Source: Melanocharis versteri
Lineage: Eukaryota > Chordata > Aves > Passeriformes > Melanocharitidae
Direction: 5' to 3'
DNA length: 64,000 bases
NCBI GenBank assembly: GCA_013397845.1
Contig: VZTG01010066.1
Span: forward strand, 286,184-350,183
Shown here: positions 23,661-37,082 of the stretch, in pieces
How positions within the stretch are numbered: the first letter of the stretch is position 1
How the letters are laid out: every line of letters begins with the position of its first letter
Translations under genes and position numbers: made by a program
The notes under the pieces: generated by a model
Database searches by the model: none
The model's input: the letters and a program-made list of their open reading frames with translations, nothing else
Told to the model about the DNA's origin: nothing

Positions 23661-25849
23661 GTTTCTGACTGCGCAAACAACTCTGGCCCTGAGTGCTGCT
23701 GAAGGAGCTCAAGAAGCCACGTTTTGCCCTCTCTTGTTGGCGCTGCTCCTGGTATGGAGCTGGGCTGTGCTCGCAGCCGTGCCCAGCCGTGCCAGGGCTG
23801 CAGGAGCTGGTCCAGCTGCGAGGTTCAGGTTCCCAGCTGCAGACAGAAGCGCCCCGGTGTTTTGGGGGCAGCAGGAACACGGAGATCCCGGGAGCGCCGA
23901 GGCTGCCGCTCTCTCTCCACACACATCCCGCTGTTTCTCCGGGTGAGATTTCACAGCCCATTAGGCCTCAGCGCCGGCTGCGGGAGGGAAATGATTCAAA
24001 TCACAGCAGCTCCGGGGAGTGCATCCCAAGGTGCATCCCGTGGTTCATCCCAGTCCATCTCCCTGCACACACTCTTGCCTCCCAGCTCACCTGAGTCCCC
24101 AACAAAGGTGTTGGAGGGGCAGGAGGACCCCAGCACTGCTGTGAGACCCCCGGGCAGCACAATCCCCTGCAGCAGGTCCCTTTCCCATGTGTGATGCCCT
24201 GGAGTCACGGGGTGCAGTCTCGTGGGAGCTGGGCCCACCTGCACCCCCTAAACCTGGCTGAGCAGCTGAGGCTTGAGCCTCACCGCTCCCTCTCCATCAC
24301 TAACAACTTTTGCCACTTCGTGGGCATTTCTGCATCACAAATAATGTTTGGTCTCTTTTCCTGCCTGTTTCCATGGCACTGCAGTTATTATCTGGCTATC
24401 TTAGGAGTTTACTACAATGCAGATGAGCACAATAAAAATCACTCAAGGAGAACTGCTAAATGAGAGACAACTCTTATCTTTAGCACCGGCAGGTCGGGAG
24501 GGAAGCGGGGCTGGAGCGGAGGGGGAGTGGCGCGGGCTGCGCCCGCTGTGCCACAGAAAGCTTTGTTCGACCAAATTAAACCTCTGAGCAGGCAAGTCCC
24601 AACTGGGTACGAGAGTGGCAGTGTTAAATAACACGCTGCACCTCGCGCTGCTTTCTCTCTCTTTCTTATTTCGTTCTTCTCTCTCCTGCTGCCCAACTGC
24701 TCCCAGCTGGCAGCGGCTCGGAGTGACACCGGGAATGCAAATGACCTGCCGCCCGCTCCCCAGCGTCCCCGGGCTGGGGAGGAAGGAGCTCGGCAGGGGA
24801 GGAAGGAGCTCGGCAGAGCCCAGCAGGGAAAACGGCAGCAGGATCAGTCCTCGTGTTTGGACAGTTCCTTGACTCGGTGTGTTCCGTGTGGTGGCATTGG
24901 GAGTGACACCAGAGTGTGATGGTTGTTGCTGAGGTAACGCGACCAGTGTCATTGTTCTCGAAAAGGTAGCGGGGACTTCTCGGATGGCAGCATCAACAAA
25001 CTGGCTCTTTGGGGGAGAGGCCGGGCTCCGTCTCGTGCTGTTTGACACTGGTGTTGTGCATCTGTGACATTGCTCTGGCTATTTGACTTGACAGGCAGAG
25101 CGGCCGGGAGGACCAGGCGCTCTCACGGGGAGGTGATTCACAGTAAACATTTCAGGGCAGGAGCTGGGATTGCAAGAGAACCAAGCCTCTGTTTCTGTTC
25201 TTCTCAAAGTCAGTGTGATTACACCGTTTGCTCTGCGGGCTCAGGAGGGGCCTGCTGGGAGCTCTGGGCTCGCTGCTCCTGCTGGTGGCCTCGGCAGGGG
25301 GAGAGGCAGGGGGTTCCTGGGAGCCATCCAGGCCACGGTTCCCCTGCAGGCAATGAAGCAGAGGAGCTGTGGGGCCAGGTCTTGAGCAGGGACTGTCTGT
25401 GTGCCGCTTCTTTCACCACAGGACTGAAGGTACCCCAGTGCTCACCCACGGCCACGGTGCCAGCCCCACATTAGGGGGGCCCTAAGCAGCACCCACGAAC
25501 AGTGAGCTTTTGTATGCCCAGTGCCCCCACCCCACTGAGGTCACAGTTGCAGTTCCCTCCAAGCCAGGCTTTGCTGGCTCCAGCAGCAGGACCAGAAACC
25601 CCGGAGCGTCCCTGATCCCAAGGGAGCCATGGGGCCTGTGTCAGCCTTCCCAAAGCACCACAGCCCTTTTCACAGCCTGCTTTGGAAGGAGGGCACATCT
25701 GGGGTGGAGAAGGGAGTGAGAAGGGCTTGGAGTGCTGAGGGAGGCTTTGGGTGCAGGGGGTGGAATGCTGAGCAGAGTTGGGATGCTGAGAGGGGCTTTG
25801 GATGCTACGGGGGGCTTGGGGACAAGAGATGGGACAAGAGGCTGGGGGG
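23661..25849. other. no gene recognised
   Basis: Non-coding sequence up to the gap. Imperfect short repeats of a GGATGCTGAG phrase occur at about 25725-25810, next to the N run. Confidence 0.5.
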
Positions 25850-26125
25850 NNNNNNNNNNNNNNNNNNNNNNNNNNNNNNNNNNNNNNNNNNNNNNNNNNN
25901 NNNNNNNNNNNNNNNNNNNNNNNNNNNNNNNNNNNNNNNNNNNNNNNNNNNNNNNNNNNNNNNNNNNNNNNNNNNNNNNNNNNNNNNNNNNNNNNNNNNN
26001 NNNNNNNNNNNNNNNNNNNNNNNNNNNNNNNNNNNNNNNNNNNNNNNNNNNNNNNNNNNNNNNNNNNNNNNNNNNNNNNNNNNNNNNNNNNNNNNNNNNN
26101 NNNNNNNNNNNNNNNNNNNNNNNNN
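25850..26125. other. assembly gap, 276 N
   Basis: Run of N adjoining the CpG island. GC-rich promoters and first exons are commonly lost in draft bird assemblies, and the missing SEZ6L exon 1 (about 90 coding nt) would fit here. The true gap length is unknown. Confidence 0.99.
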
Positions 26126-26700
26126 CTTCTGGCATTGCGGGGAAGCGCCGCGGCACCGGGAGCGGCACCGGAGCGGCGGCGGAGCGGGGCCCGGCGGAAC
26201 GCGGCGCTCAGCACCGCGGGGCGGACAGCTCCCGCCGCCCGGGATCGCTCCGGGAGCCGCGTCCTCGCCGGGAACCGGGCGCGAACGGGGCCGCGGCCTC
26301 CCGGGAGCCGCGCCGGACCCTCCGCCTCCCTCCCGCAGGGAGAGCAGCCCCATGTGTCCCCAGCCCTCCGCGGGTCCCCAGCCCTCCGTGTGTCCCCAGC
26401 CCCCGGTGTCGCTCCAGCCCCCCTGCCGGGTCCCCACTGGTGTTCCCGACCCACGATCTCGGTCAGCGGGTGTCCGTGGGGGGTGAGTGTTTGCCCGGGG
26501 GCTGCCTGTTCGTTCCACGTGTCCCCCGTTTCCACGCAGACCCGCTCCCTCTCCCACTGCCGCGATGCCAGACCTAAGAATAGGCTCCGGGATGCGCTCG
26601 CGGGTGACTTGGCAAAGTCATCGCAAACTCGCGTGGGGCTCGGAGGCGACTGAAGCCCTGCCTGTGCCCAGTCCCTCGGCACTGCTGGGATGCCAGGTCG
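26126..26700. promoter_or_regulatory. CpG island; candidate SEZ6L promoter / exon 1 region
   Basis: Immediately right of the 276-N gap the sequence is extremely GC- and CpG-dense (repeated GGAGCGGCGG, CCGCGG and GCGCG motifs up to about 26340), fading by about 26700. This is the strongest CpG island in the window. It lies 21 kb upstream of SEZ6L exon 2 on the expected side. A strong donor-like site GG/GTGAGT occurs at 26483. I could not find a start codon plus signal peptide with a phase-1 donor in the readable part, so exon 1 may be in the gap. A CpG island is bidirectional evidence and could belong to another transcript. Confidence 0.55.
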
Positions 26701-29700
26701 AGGCAGCTGGGCTCGGGTGTGCGTCTGGGTGGGGTTGCCGGTGCGGATTGTTTGGTGGGAGAACGGGAGAGGCCGGTGCGTGCTGGCGCTGCAGTGTGCT
26801 CGGGGCCTGAGGCTGCCCTCCGGGGCTGGCAGGGTGTTTATAGCAAACACAGCCGGCTCCTGGTGTCAGGAGTGCTGTGCGGTGCTGTCTGCCCACTCCA
26901 GTCCCTGCTCTCGTGGGCAGATTGCATTAAATGACTTTGACTTTTCGGTCTGAAACCCGGCTCTCCAGACAGGGATTGTATTACAGAATCCATCCTTTCT
27001 GGGCAGCAAAACAGCAGTGGATGTAGAGGGTGGCATTTCTCCCTCTACCTGCACGGGTTTGTGCTCTGTGAATGTGCACGTACATGTGGAGGAATCAGAA
27101 GCGAAGTCCCTGCCAGTTTCGGCATCCTGTTCCAGCACGGGGACACACAGAGAGGCACGTTCCTCTGGTGTGTTACACAAACGCTCTGGTCCGGGCTGCC
27201 GGTGCTCTGTGTGACAGCAGCGACGATCCCGGGCTCCCGGGGGGCCTGGGGGAGCTGGGGAGCAAATCCAGCAAGCACAGGCCCGGTGAGGGCTCTCAGC
27301 TCCCTCACTGCCTCGTGTGCTGAGGCAGGAGGGCTGCCCCAGTCCCGCTGGGAGCATCAGCAGGCAGCCCAGCTCCCGGGAACAGGATTTGGCACAATCT
27401 GCCATAAATCTCATGGTGGAAGAACACAGCGTGCTGAACTCCTCTTTCCTTGGCAGAGAGAGGGAGCTGATAAATTGTTGACCCTTTACAAGGTTTGGTG
27501 AATTATTGCAGTAAAATCCCAACTCCTGCCTACGCAGCCTGGAGCCGGTGGCGACGTGGCAGCTCTGCCCGTGCCTGGGGGGGGGGTCTTGTCCATCTGT
27601 GTGGAGGGGGACACAGCCAGGGGCCCCAGAGCAGCAAATCCTGCTGTTCTCCAGCTGGGGGGGAGCAGAATCAGACCCCGCAGAGACAGATTTCTCTTCT
27701 CCATCTGCTGCTCGTTCAGTTCGTGCGTCCAAGAAAAAACCGTTTTCACATGACTTGCACCCATCGGGTGCTTGGCTGGTGGCTCTGGGTGCTCTGCACT
27801 GGTGAAGCCATTTAGATCACCAGAGAGGAGGTGTGAAAGCCTCTCCTCTGCTCTCGGCATCCGCTCGCACCCACCCACCGGCGCAGAGCAGAGCAGAGCA
27901 GGCAGCAGAGGCACGTCCCTGCACGGGGACCTGTGCCAGGAGGCTCCGGGCAGCCTGTGCCGGAGCAGCGGCATCCCGGGAACGTGGGCACCAGCAGGGG
28001 CATTAATTTGTACCCTGGAATGACGCAGTGGGCAAACACGGGGGGTGCGGGCAGCTGCGTGCGGAGAGGGCAGCGCTGCCCGTGCTGCCCATGCTGGCTC
28101 AGCCCCTGGCACCGGGGATGGCGGGGGCACAGCTGAATCCCAGGATTTCTAAATATGTTTGGGGTGTCCGCTACAGGCTATGATGAGGCCAGCAAACCCT
28201 GCCCGAGGCTGCGGTGCCGGGAGCAGAAATGCAGCTGGGGGTGCTGAGCTTCGGGCTCCTCTGCACCCCCAAAATCTGCGCCCTCCCTTCTCTTCTTCGG
28301 GGCATTGGGGCACTCCCAGGGCGGCTGTCACAGCCCGAGAGCAAGGACAGAGATCCCCCCTGGCTCTGTGGTGAGCACAGCTCCACGGGTGGCTGTTTCC
28401 AGAGGATCAGGTGTGTCCGGCAGGAAGGAAAACCGAGCGTGAACTCGGCGAGGGCTGCAACAAGTGCGTGGTGAGCTCTCGCGGCAGCACCCCGAGCAAC
28501 GAGATAACAGCACGGAGCCAGGCTGCCCGCGCAGATAACGGGAATGGGGCTTGTCTGATGGAGAGCTATCAAAGGCCATGGCAAATGGCTCCTCTTCCTT
28601 CTCTCCTCCTTGGCAGAAAGAACGAGGAGAGCCTGGATCAGGAATAAATGAAATTAGTCTCTCTCAGCCCTCTGCTTCTCCAGCATTTTTTGCCATTATG
28701 AATATACAATGATGCCATTTCAAGCGCAGTTTTGTGGATGTCACAGTGTCACAGACATTTCCTTCTGTACATTTTTAACTTCTCCTTCACTGAGGAATCT
28801 GGTAGCAGGATTTAGGGCTGAGGAGCCAGGCTGCGCCGAGTCAGCTGAATGTGCTCCCTTGGCATCCAGAACGGCAGCAGAGATCTTGGAATAGCAAACC
28901 ATGTAAAAAGGGAAGTGTGTGATCCATCCCTTGGAAGTCAGGTGGTGCTGGGTTCGGGAGTTAATGGATAATAAGTGATGGATGAGGCAGAGGAGTGCCA
29001 GGGCATTGCTGGACAGGTGATGTGGGCATCAAAACAGGCTGGTGTGAGCATGGCCCATCCTGCCAGCAGGCAGGGATGTTCCCTGGGTATTCCAGGTCAG
29101 TGCCAAGTGCTGGGGGGCTTTGTTATCCCATTTTGTACAGACAGTTGTTTTTTTTAATGAAATGGGCTTTGTCTGATTAAATAACACACAGCTTTTGATG
29201 TAGACTACAAGCAGCCTCAGAAATCTGTGTATTTCCCAGCCTCTGTCACTGCGATGAGCGCAGCTGCTTCCAGTGGGCTTTGGGAACAAAAAAACCGAAA
29301 CCACAGTAACCTTCTGCGAGCGATCCGAAAGTTATTTACTTGATGCGATTTTATTTTTCAAATATTTGAAAGTGGTTACTGAGCAGTAAAATAGGCTCCA
29401 AGGAAATCCTGTTACAAAACACAGGCTCTATTTTAATTAGCATGACGTGAGCGACACGGCTGGAACCGGGGCTGCCACCGAGTGCATCTTTCAGGAGCTC
29501 GGAGATGTCTGTAGGAAACACGGCGTGAGCACAGGCTTTCCAATTTTCCAGTCCATCAGGATGGATTTACACTCTTGTCAGGGCTATGAAATTGCTGGAT
29601 TCAGTGGTGAGAGTTGTGTGTCTTTAACCACTTGACTTGCCAGGCACGGGGTGCTCTGCAAGGTGGGGATGTGCCTGTCCCTGCTCTGGTCCCGGTCACA

Positions 29701-30435
29701 GGAGGGGCAGGGGGACACCAGCACCCCAACAGCACCCGGCCCTCTGCCCCTGTCAGGGCTTCAGTGGGACGAGCGCTGGGATGAGCCACGCTGGAGCCTG
29801 GGGGCCAAGGGCAGCACCTGGACAGGGCCCTTCTGGCAGAACGGAATGTGGGGCCAAAGCCAACGCTGCCAGCAGAAACCTCGGGGTGCAGCTGGTGCCA
29901 GCCCCTGGCAGTGGGGAAGGGGACCTGCCATCCCGAAAACCAGGGGGCAAAGGGCAGAGTGAGGCGTGGGGAGTTTGGCATCGCTCTGGCTCAGGCTGCT
30001 GCCCTTCAGCTGCTGCTCGTAGCCGCCTTCCACGGCTTTCCGGAGCCCTTCCCAAAAGGACCGGCTTCACGAGATCGCTTTTCCTGCTGCCGCACGAGTG
30101 AGTGGTGCTGGATTGATGGGATGCAGGGAGCAGATCCGTCTGGTGCAGGTGCCTCAGCTGCTCTCCCCGCAGCCCCGACGCAGCGTCGGGGAGCTCAGCC
30201 TGCAGGAACCAGGAGGAAGGGAAGGAGAAGGGCTCTGCAGCAGGAGCCCTTCCTGCTGAGGTGCTCCGGGAGGGAAGGTGTCCTTCATTCCAGGGGACAG
30301 GCTGCCAGCTCCTGGCTGTCTGTCTCCTTTCACAGCTTGTTAACCGACAAGTTGTTAAGGATGTTCTTGCTCTGTCCCATGGGGCCGGTCCCGCTCTATC
30401 CGCATCCTGCTCTACCCACATCCTGCTCTACCCAC
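26701..30435. other. no gene recognised; possibly SEZ6L intron 1
   Basis: Non-coding. If the CpG island at 26126 is the SEZ6L promoter, everything from here to 47298 is intron 1. A non-repetitive AT-rich patch at about 29140-29440 includes TTTTAATTAGCATGACG near 29431. Confidence 0.5.
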
Positions 30436-30905
30436 GGATAAAAATACCTGCATGGTGGAAGCGGCAGCCAGAGAGAGGAGTGAGAATCTGCGAGAGGAGC
30501 AGCCCTGCAGACACCAAGGTCAGTGAAGGAGGAGGAGGAGGAGGTGCTGCAGGTGCCCGTGGTGCAGCCCAGGGTGAGGCAGCTGTGCACGTGCAGCCTG
30601 TGCGGATCCACAGGGAAGCAGAGATCCACCTGCAGTCCATGGAGGAGCCCGTGCTGGAGCAGGATCCTGGCAGGATTTGTGTATTTATGGAGAGAGGAGC
30701 CCACGCTGGAGCAGGTTTGCTGCCAGGGCTCATGACCCCATGAAAGGGATCCAGGCTGGAGCATCCTACTCCTGAAGGACTGACCCTGTGGAAGGGACCC
30801 ACACTGGAGAAGTCCATGGAGGATGGCAGCCTGAGGGAAAGACTCAGGCTGGGGCATTCCTGGAGGAATGTCTCCTGTGGGAATGAAGGAGCAGCTTTGG
30901 TGGGC
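30436..30905. mobile_element. old interspersed repeat, probably endogenous-retrovirus-like
   Basis: Contains the phrases CTGCAGACACCAAGGTCAGTG, a GGA run, several CACGCTGGAGCAGG-type phrases and GGAGGAATGTCTCCTGTGGG, each met in many bird loci as part of a dispersed repeat that I associate with an ERVL-like family. That assignment is from memory and uncertain. No intact viral frame is present. Confidence 0.5.
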
Positions 30906-33900
30906 ACCCGGAATTCACCCAGTGTCAACCCAGCACATCCACAGGGTCAGCTGTGCTGCTGGGCAGCCAGGGGGAACAAATGAACCTCTGCTGCTCAGCT
31001 CTGTTATGTCTCGGGCTTCATCCACAAGGATTTCCAAAATCAGAGGAGAACCATGGAGCTGGGTGGCTGGAGGAGCCAACGGGAACCTGAGGCTGAAAGG
31101 GCAAAGCTGGGAGCAGGGGAGGCTCATCTTCCATGCCGGAGAGGGACATGCTGTGGGTTTCCAGCAGAGCCCGTGGTGTTGCCTCATAACCAAGTGCAAG
31201 TTTTGGTTATCTCTGACTTGGATCTACATCCGTGGTCCCTGAGGCTGGGGGATGCTTGAGCAGCCACGGTCAGTGCCTATGACCTGAGACAGCCCCAGGA
31301 CCCCAAAAAGCCGGGGGTTGTCAGGGAGGAGCTGCCAGGAGCTGTAAAAGCGGAGGCTGTGTCTGGCAGGGAGCATTCCTCTGGCACTGTCGAGAAGACA
31401 CCATTCCTGCCCCCGTGTCTTTGTTGGATGCCACGGATGTGGCACAAGGAGCCCTTTGAAGCGTGCTGCTGGGAGTTAGTGTCACGCTGTCACAGCTGCG
31501 GGAGCCACTCTGAGCTCTGAATCAGGGATCCAGCCCAGCGTCCCAATCCTGGGGAGTGAGCAGGGGCACCTGGATCCAGCCCCCTGGGTTGGGGACCCTC
31601 TGCTGTAGTGCTCTGCCCCATGGTGGCCCAAGTCTGTCCCCATTCAGGGGGACCAGGGTTCCCAGGGTGCTGAGGAGCTGATTTCCCCTCTGCTCCATCT
31701 TTTACTTGCTGGAGATCCTGGCAGCGGTGCAGCTGCAGCTGGCCCGCTCCCAGGGCACAGCCCCGACTCAGACATCTCTCTTTTATTCCTTTTTTCCTCC
31801 TTTTCCTTTCTCTGGGAGGAGGCCAGAGCAGCAGCTGACCAGCCCCGAGTGCTGGCGGAGCCTGGAGCTTTCCTGATGCACAGCGAGGAGGCTCTGCCTG
31901 GATTCCCAGGCCTGCGTTGAGCAGGGACCAGCACGGGTTTGTCCAGACCTTTGTCCCTTTTCCTGGCCCCAGGAGCCCAAGGGCTGCTGTAGGTGTTCAA
32001 CCTCCAGCGAAGCCAGGAGGCTGGGCAGGAGCTTGGCTCTGTGCCCGCTCCATGGGGGTGAGGACACAGCATTGGCACCCCAGGACAGATGGCTGCAGCA
32101 GGAAGGCGCAAGGAGACTTCATGGAAGCGCAATCCAAGCTGCTGGCAGTGCAGAGGGATCGGATGAGCAGCCTGGCCACTCCGCCCGGCTCCGAAGGCAC
32201 CGTTCCAAGTGCAAAGCTTTAGTCTAGGAAGGAAATTTGGTGCCAAACGCAAAGGCATCCAAAAACTCGAGCACGACAGAAGGGATAACTGTGGGATGGA
32301 TCCCAGAGCGGCGTCATCTGCTCGGCAAGGAGGATTCTCATGTCTCGGCCCGTCTCTCTGTCTTGCACACTGGGGTGGGATGTGCCAAAAATCAGGAGCT
32401 GAGGGGCCGGGATCACCCCAGGGAGGGCGGCTCTGCAGGGGGACCCCCGAGAGGGGACAGCAAACGTGGCCTCCAGGGGACACTCAGTGATGTGCTCCAG
32501 CCCAAGGGCAAGGGAACCACCGCAGGGACCTGGCACTGCCACGTGGGGCTGGGGCACAGCAGGCAGGAGTGACCAGGCTCGGTAACAGCATGGGGGAGTG
32601 AGGGAATGTTCTGGAAAGCGGTCATTCCGGGGCAATTTCAGAGCTAGTCAGAACGGCTGGAAATTATTTAAAATTCAAGAGAGAATCTCCATCTGACGTT
32701 TTCGGGTGGATTAATAGAGCATGGCAACATTTTGTGGATGAGATGCTTCGTCTCGGGCGGAGTGGTGGCTGGGGGACAGTACTGAGGACATCACTGCTGA
32801 TGTCCCCTCTGCCACCCTGCATCTTTTCCATGATGATGGGGCTGCACAGGAACAGGACTTGCTTCTCCTGATGCTGATTTAAATGCAATTTCAGTAAAAA
32901 ACCCAGTCTATTCCTGACAGTCCTGAACTTCCACTGGCAAAGATACCGAGCCCCTAAATCGACAGACCACTCTGCCATGAGCCCTAAGAGCTCCCAGTGC
33001 TCCCAGTACGCCAGCACATCCCCACCCACCGCAGGAGTTCTGCAGACACAGCTTGGCCAAGTCCTCTTGGACGCATCCAATGCCATCCTTGGAGAGCTCA
33101 GGCTATTCCCAGCACTGTTGGTGTTAATCAGTTCTGGTGCAAAGGGGTCAGGTCCTGGAGCAACTTTGCCCAAAGCAGCCCCCCAGTGCAAAGCCACCCC
33201 AAAATCTGGGGCCCCAAGGCAAGGAAAGGCTCCTTTCCAGGGCACGCAGCCCCCACCAGACAATGTGTCTCCCTTCACTCCTTATCCATCCACATTATCC
33301 ACGCAGCAGTTTTTAAATTGCTGCTGGACACTATATTTACATAAATATGTGAGCCAATGAGGTCTAAAACCCTGGTGAGCCCTAAATGGTGAATTAGGTT
33401 TTCGGAAAGAGGATTTTATCAATTTACTGCGAGTGCAAATCAACAGAACAGAATTTACAAACCCATCAAAAAGCGAGGTGACAGTTTGGAATTAATCCTC
33501 TGCCCCAGGCACAGGATGTACCTCCACAAACATCTCCCAGCATAAATATATTTGAGAAATAGTGGAGGAAAACGTAACTCCTAATGCCTGAGCACGCTGG
33601 CGGCGGCGGCAGCGGGAGATGAATGGAGTTAATGTCATCGGGAAGGTGCTGCCGCCTCCTGCTTTATTTTTATCCAAGACTCAGTGCCCAGCCTGCGCTG
33701 AGATATTGCAGTTTGTCTTTGTGCCAGAATTTCCCCCGAAGAAAATCTCCCCGATAATCGCTCTTCCTCATCTATTCCTTTTTAGAAAAAAAAAAAAAAA
33801 AATTAATAACTTAATTCAGTTCCTCCGAACGCCTCACTGCTTGGAGAAGCCCGGAAGGCTGCGTGTCCCGGGGGGGATGAGCGCCTGTGTCCCCCCGGGT

Positions 33901-34759
33901 TGGATGTGGCCGGGGGACGGATTTGGGACGATAACTGGCACCTTTGGGGCCATTTGGGCGCTGATGGGTGCAGGGATGTCCTCAGGCAGAGGGGGATGCT
34001 CCTGGTGCCGCGGTCCTCTCCTGGGGCAAGCCGAGCTCTCTGGCACCTGCTGGCCCACGGCGCTGCTCCTTCCTCAAGGACCGAACACAAACCCGTGTCC
34101 AAACCCAGTGCGGCATCCTAAAGGCACAAAGATTCCCAATTCCTGCTTCTCCTGGGCGCTCGGGTCCCCGGCTCCCACCGCGGGATGGCCGCAGTCGCCT
34201 GGCGAGGGGCTGGGGCTGCTCTCCTGTCCCCTGAGGGCTTCGGAGCTGCCACGGAGATGAAATCAGTGAGGCAATAACCAGTAAAAGCCAAACTTCTCAA
34301 GCTTTCTAATCACAACTAGAAAGGCTCCTTTTCAGCTTTTGTTTCCAGCTCGCAGAGGAGCCCGTGGCTGCCAGCGGCGAGATGGCTGGCTTTGTTGTGG
34401 AGATGACTGTGAAGGACACAGGCTGTGTTCCCATTTAGGAATGCATTGAGGCTTTCTTGGAATTCATTAGGAAAGGTAGGGAGGGAAGGGTGCAGCGAAA
34501 CAAGAGTCCTTGCCGCCGCAGCCCGGTCCCCAGGGGAAGAGCTTTTCAGTTTTTCCACCGCAAAACGTCTTTTACAACATCTAAATTCGAAAGCGGCTCC
34601 ATTCCTCCAGCGGGGCTCGTCTGCAGCCAGCCGGGAAGGGGAAGGTGCCCGCCCTGAAGTTGTTCCCCATCGTCACCGGGCTGTGGTCCCAGCAGGAGCC
34701 CCACGCCTCCTCCCTGGCACCCATCTGAAGCATCCAGAACAGCTCTGCTAGAGCTCAGC
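30906..34759. other. no gene recognised
   Basis: Non-coding. 33290-33560 is AT-rich and non-repetitive (possible regulatory DNA). A 17-A run lies at 33786-33802. Confidence 0.5.
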
Positions 34760-35190
34760 ACGGAATCACGGAATGGTTTGGGTTGGATGGGACATCAAAG
34801 TGCATTTTTTTCCACCCCCTTCCATGGGCAACACCTTCCACTAGCCCAGGCTGCTCCAAGCACCGTCCACCCTGGCCTTGGACACTTCCAGGGATCCAGG
34901 GAAGCCATCAGAAACCACAGCTTCTCTGGGCAACCTCTGCCAGGGCCTCACCTCCCTCACAGGGAAGAATTCCTTCCCAAAATCCCATCTAACTCTGCCC
35001 TCTGGCAGTGGGAAACCATTTCCCCTTGTCCTGTCACTCCATCCCTTGTCCCCAGTCCCTCTCCAGCTCTCCTGGAGCCCCTTTAGGCACTGGAAGGGGC
35101 TCTGAGGTCTCCCTGGAGCCTTCTCTTCTCGGGTGAACACCCCCAGCTCTCCCAGCCTGGCTCCAGAGCAGAGGGGCTCCAGCCCCGCAT
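34760..35190 (-). mobile_element. CR1 LINE 3' end, about 430 bp
   Basis: Antisense copy starting ATCACGGAATGGTTTGGGTTG, followed by CACCTTCCACTAGCCCAGG, CTGCTCCAAGC and CCAGGGCCTCACCTCCCTCAC. One of the longest CR1 copies in the window. No reverse transcriptase segment is present. Confidence 0.95.
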
Positions 35191-37080
35191 CCACTGTCGT
35201 GACTCATTGTCCTCGTGGGCACATTGTCACCCAAGGGCATGAATTGAATTGAGTCACACAAACACCATCTCCTTCAGTGGCTCAGGTATCCGCTCGAGCT
35301 TCCATGGGGGAGGGCTGGATTTTCCCACATTTCCACTCCACAAGCACTGAACTGGCCTCAGGAGCAAAGTCTTTCTTAAATTATACAGCGTTACATCTCT
35401 GATCCGAACAAGAAGCCTGAGCGAGCAGCAGGGGCAGGAGCCTGCCCAGAGCCAGAGTCACCTCAAACAGGGGGTCAGCTCCGAAAATTCCTTCCTCGGT
35501 CCCCCAGCATCATCCCCAGCTATAACCCAGAGCTTTCTCCCATGGAAAATCCGTGTTACAAGTTTATGTTGACCTCCTGCTCCCAGGAAATCGGCTGTTG
35601 TGATTATCCTGAGCCAACAGCTCCAACCTGGGGCCTCCTGCCTCCATCCAGCTGCTGCTCCAGCCTCTGCTGCCCCTCGGGGGCTCCTGCCAAGCGCCCG
35701 GGGCAGGATGTGACCATCCCTTCAGGGTGATGTCCAGGGAGATGCTGAACCATGGGGGGTGGTGGTGGCACAGCCCAGGAACCCTTCAGCCCCATCCCTG
35801 AGCGTTCAAAACTGTGTGTCAAAAAGGCAGTGCTTAAACCCAGATTTATGCCTCAGATGTGCCTGTTTTAATCATACTACACCGCTATCAAAAGGACATT
35901 AAAAATTACGATTACCCTCTAGGAACATAAACAATGGCAGCAGTGACAAACCCCTCATACCAGGCGGGTGACACACGGGTTTGTAAAATCAGCCTGTTCA
36001 TTACCTGCTGGGGAGAAGAGCCAGGTCCTTCCTCACCACCTTTCCCTACCACCAGGGTGGGTCAAAAATAACGCCAGGAGGAAACGTGCCCAGCCAGCAG
36101 CGACAGGAGAGCAAAGAGCTGCCCACGAGAAAGGGCAATGCTCTGCAGCAGGTCCAGCTCCTCCTCAAAACACCCCCGAGGCAGAGCTGGGGGTACAAAC
36201 CGCCCTCCAGGGGTGAGATTTAAGGGATTGCTCTTAACTCAACCCAGCTGCGATTCATGAACACCCAGCCCATCCCTTCCACGAGTGGGTTTCTGATTTT
36301 CATGTTTAAGGATTTTTTGTGGGGTAGAGGAAGGTGACATTGCCTGGTCCCCTACAAGGGAGATGCCTTTCCATCAGCATCCTTGGAGCTGTTCCCAGGG
36401 TGAAAACGTGGCAGCAAAGCCCTGTGGGCACAGGGGAAGGTGACACATCCCTCATCAGGGCAGGTGACACAAGTGCCCTGAGGCAGGTGGGACATGACCT
36501 GCAGAGCAGGTCTCTGCTGCTGGCCACCAAGTCCTCTTTGCTGGTTTATGACATCCTTTTAGCCTTCTATTCCTCAATTTTGGGGATCCCAGGGATTTTG
36601 TGGGTGCTGCACTGGGCACAGAGAGCGGTCTGTGTGTCCCACAGCCCATCAGAATGGTTAGCTGGGCACAGCAGCCCTTGGCAAAGCATTGTCCTCTCTG
36701 TTCCCAGTGTTCTTCCACCAAAGCCTGTCATTATCCTTGCTGATAGAATTCAGATCAATCAAACAGAATAATAGAGCAGAGGTCAGGAGGGCTGTTCCTT
36801 CCCCAGGGAACAAGGGGCTGCTTTCGTCAGAAGTACCAGGGAGCCAGTTTAATTGTCCTAAATCTGAGAAATTATGAACGTGCCTGATAATTGTGTGTCC
36901 TCCTGCGCTGGAGAGGGAGGAGAGCTTTGGATGGGAGCTCCCACCATGAATGGAGCAGCAGGGCTAAATCAGCTTCTGATCCCCCAAAGAAACCTGGTTT
37001 TCAGGGGTTGATGGTGCCACCCATCCCAGACTGGGAGGAAACTCTGCCCTGTGCCTGCCCAGCTTGTGCTGTGTGGGAGC
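35191..37080. other. no gene recognised
   Basis: Unique non-coding sequence, with an AT-rich patch near 35830-35950. Confidence 0.55.
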
Positions 37081-37082
37081 AC

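Noticed and set aside
26126..26190. Frame reading LLALRGSAAAPGAAPER at the right edge of the N gap, resembling the end of a SEZ6L signal peptide
   Set aside because: There is an arginine inside the would-be hydrophobic core and no GT donor in phase 1 nearby, so it cannot be joined cleanly to exon 2. Similarity is probably chance in Ala/Gly/Arg-rich GC sequence.
26440..26490. Strong donor GG/GTGAGT at 26483 as the end of SEZ6L exon 1
   Set aside because: One frame has the right phase, but it would add over 100 residues of Pro/Arg-rich sequence with no signal peptide. Not convincing enough to annotate.
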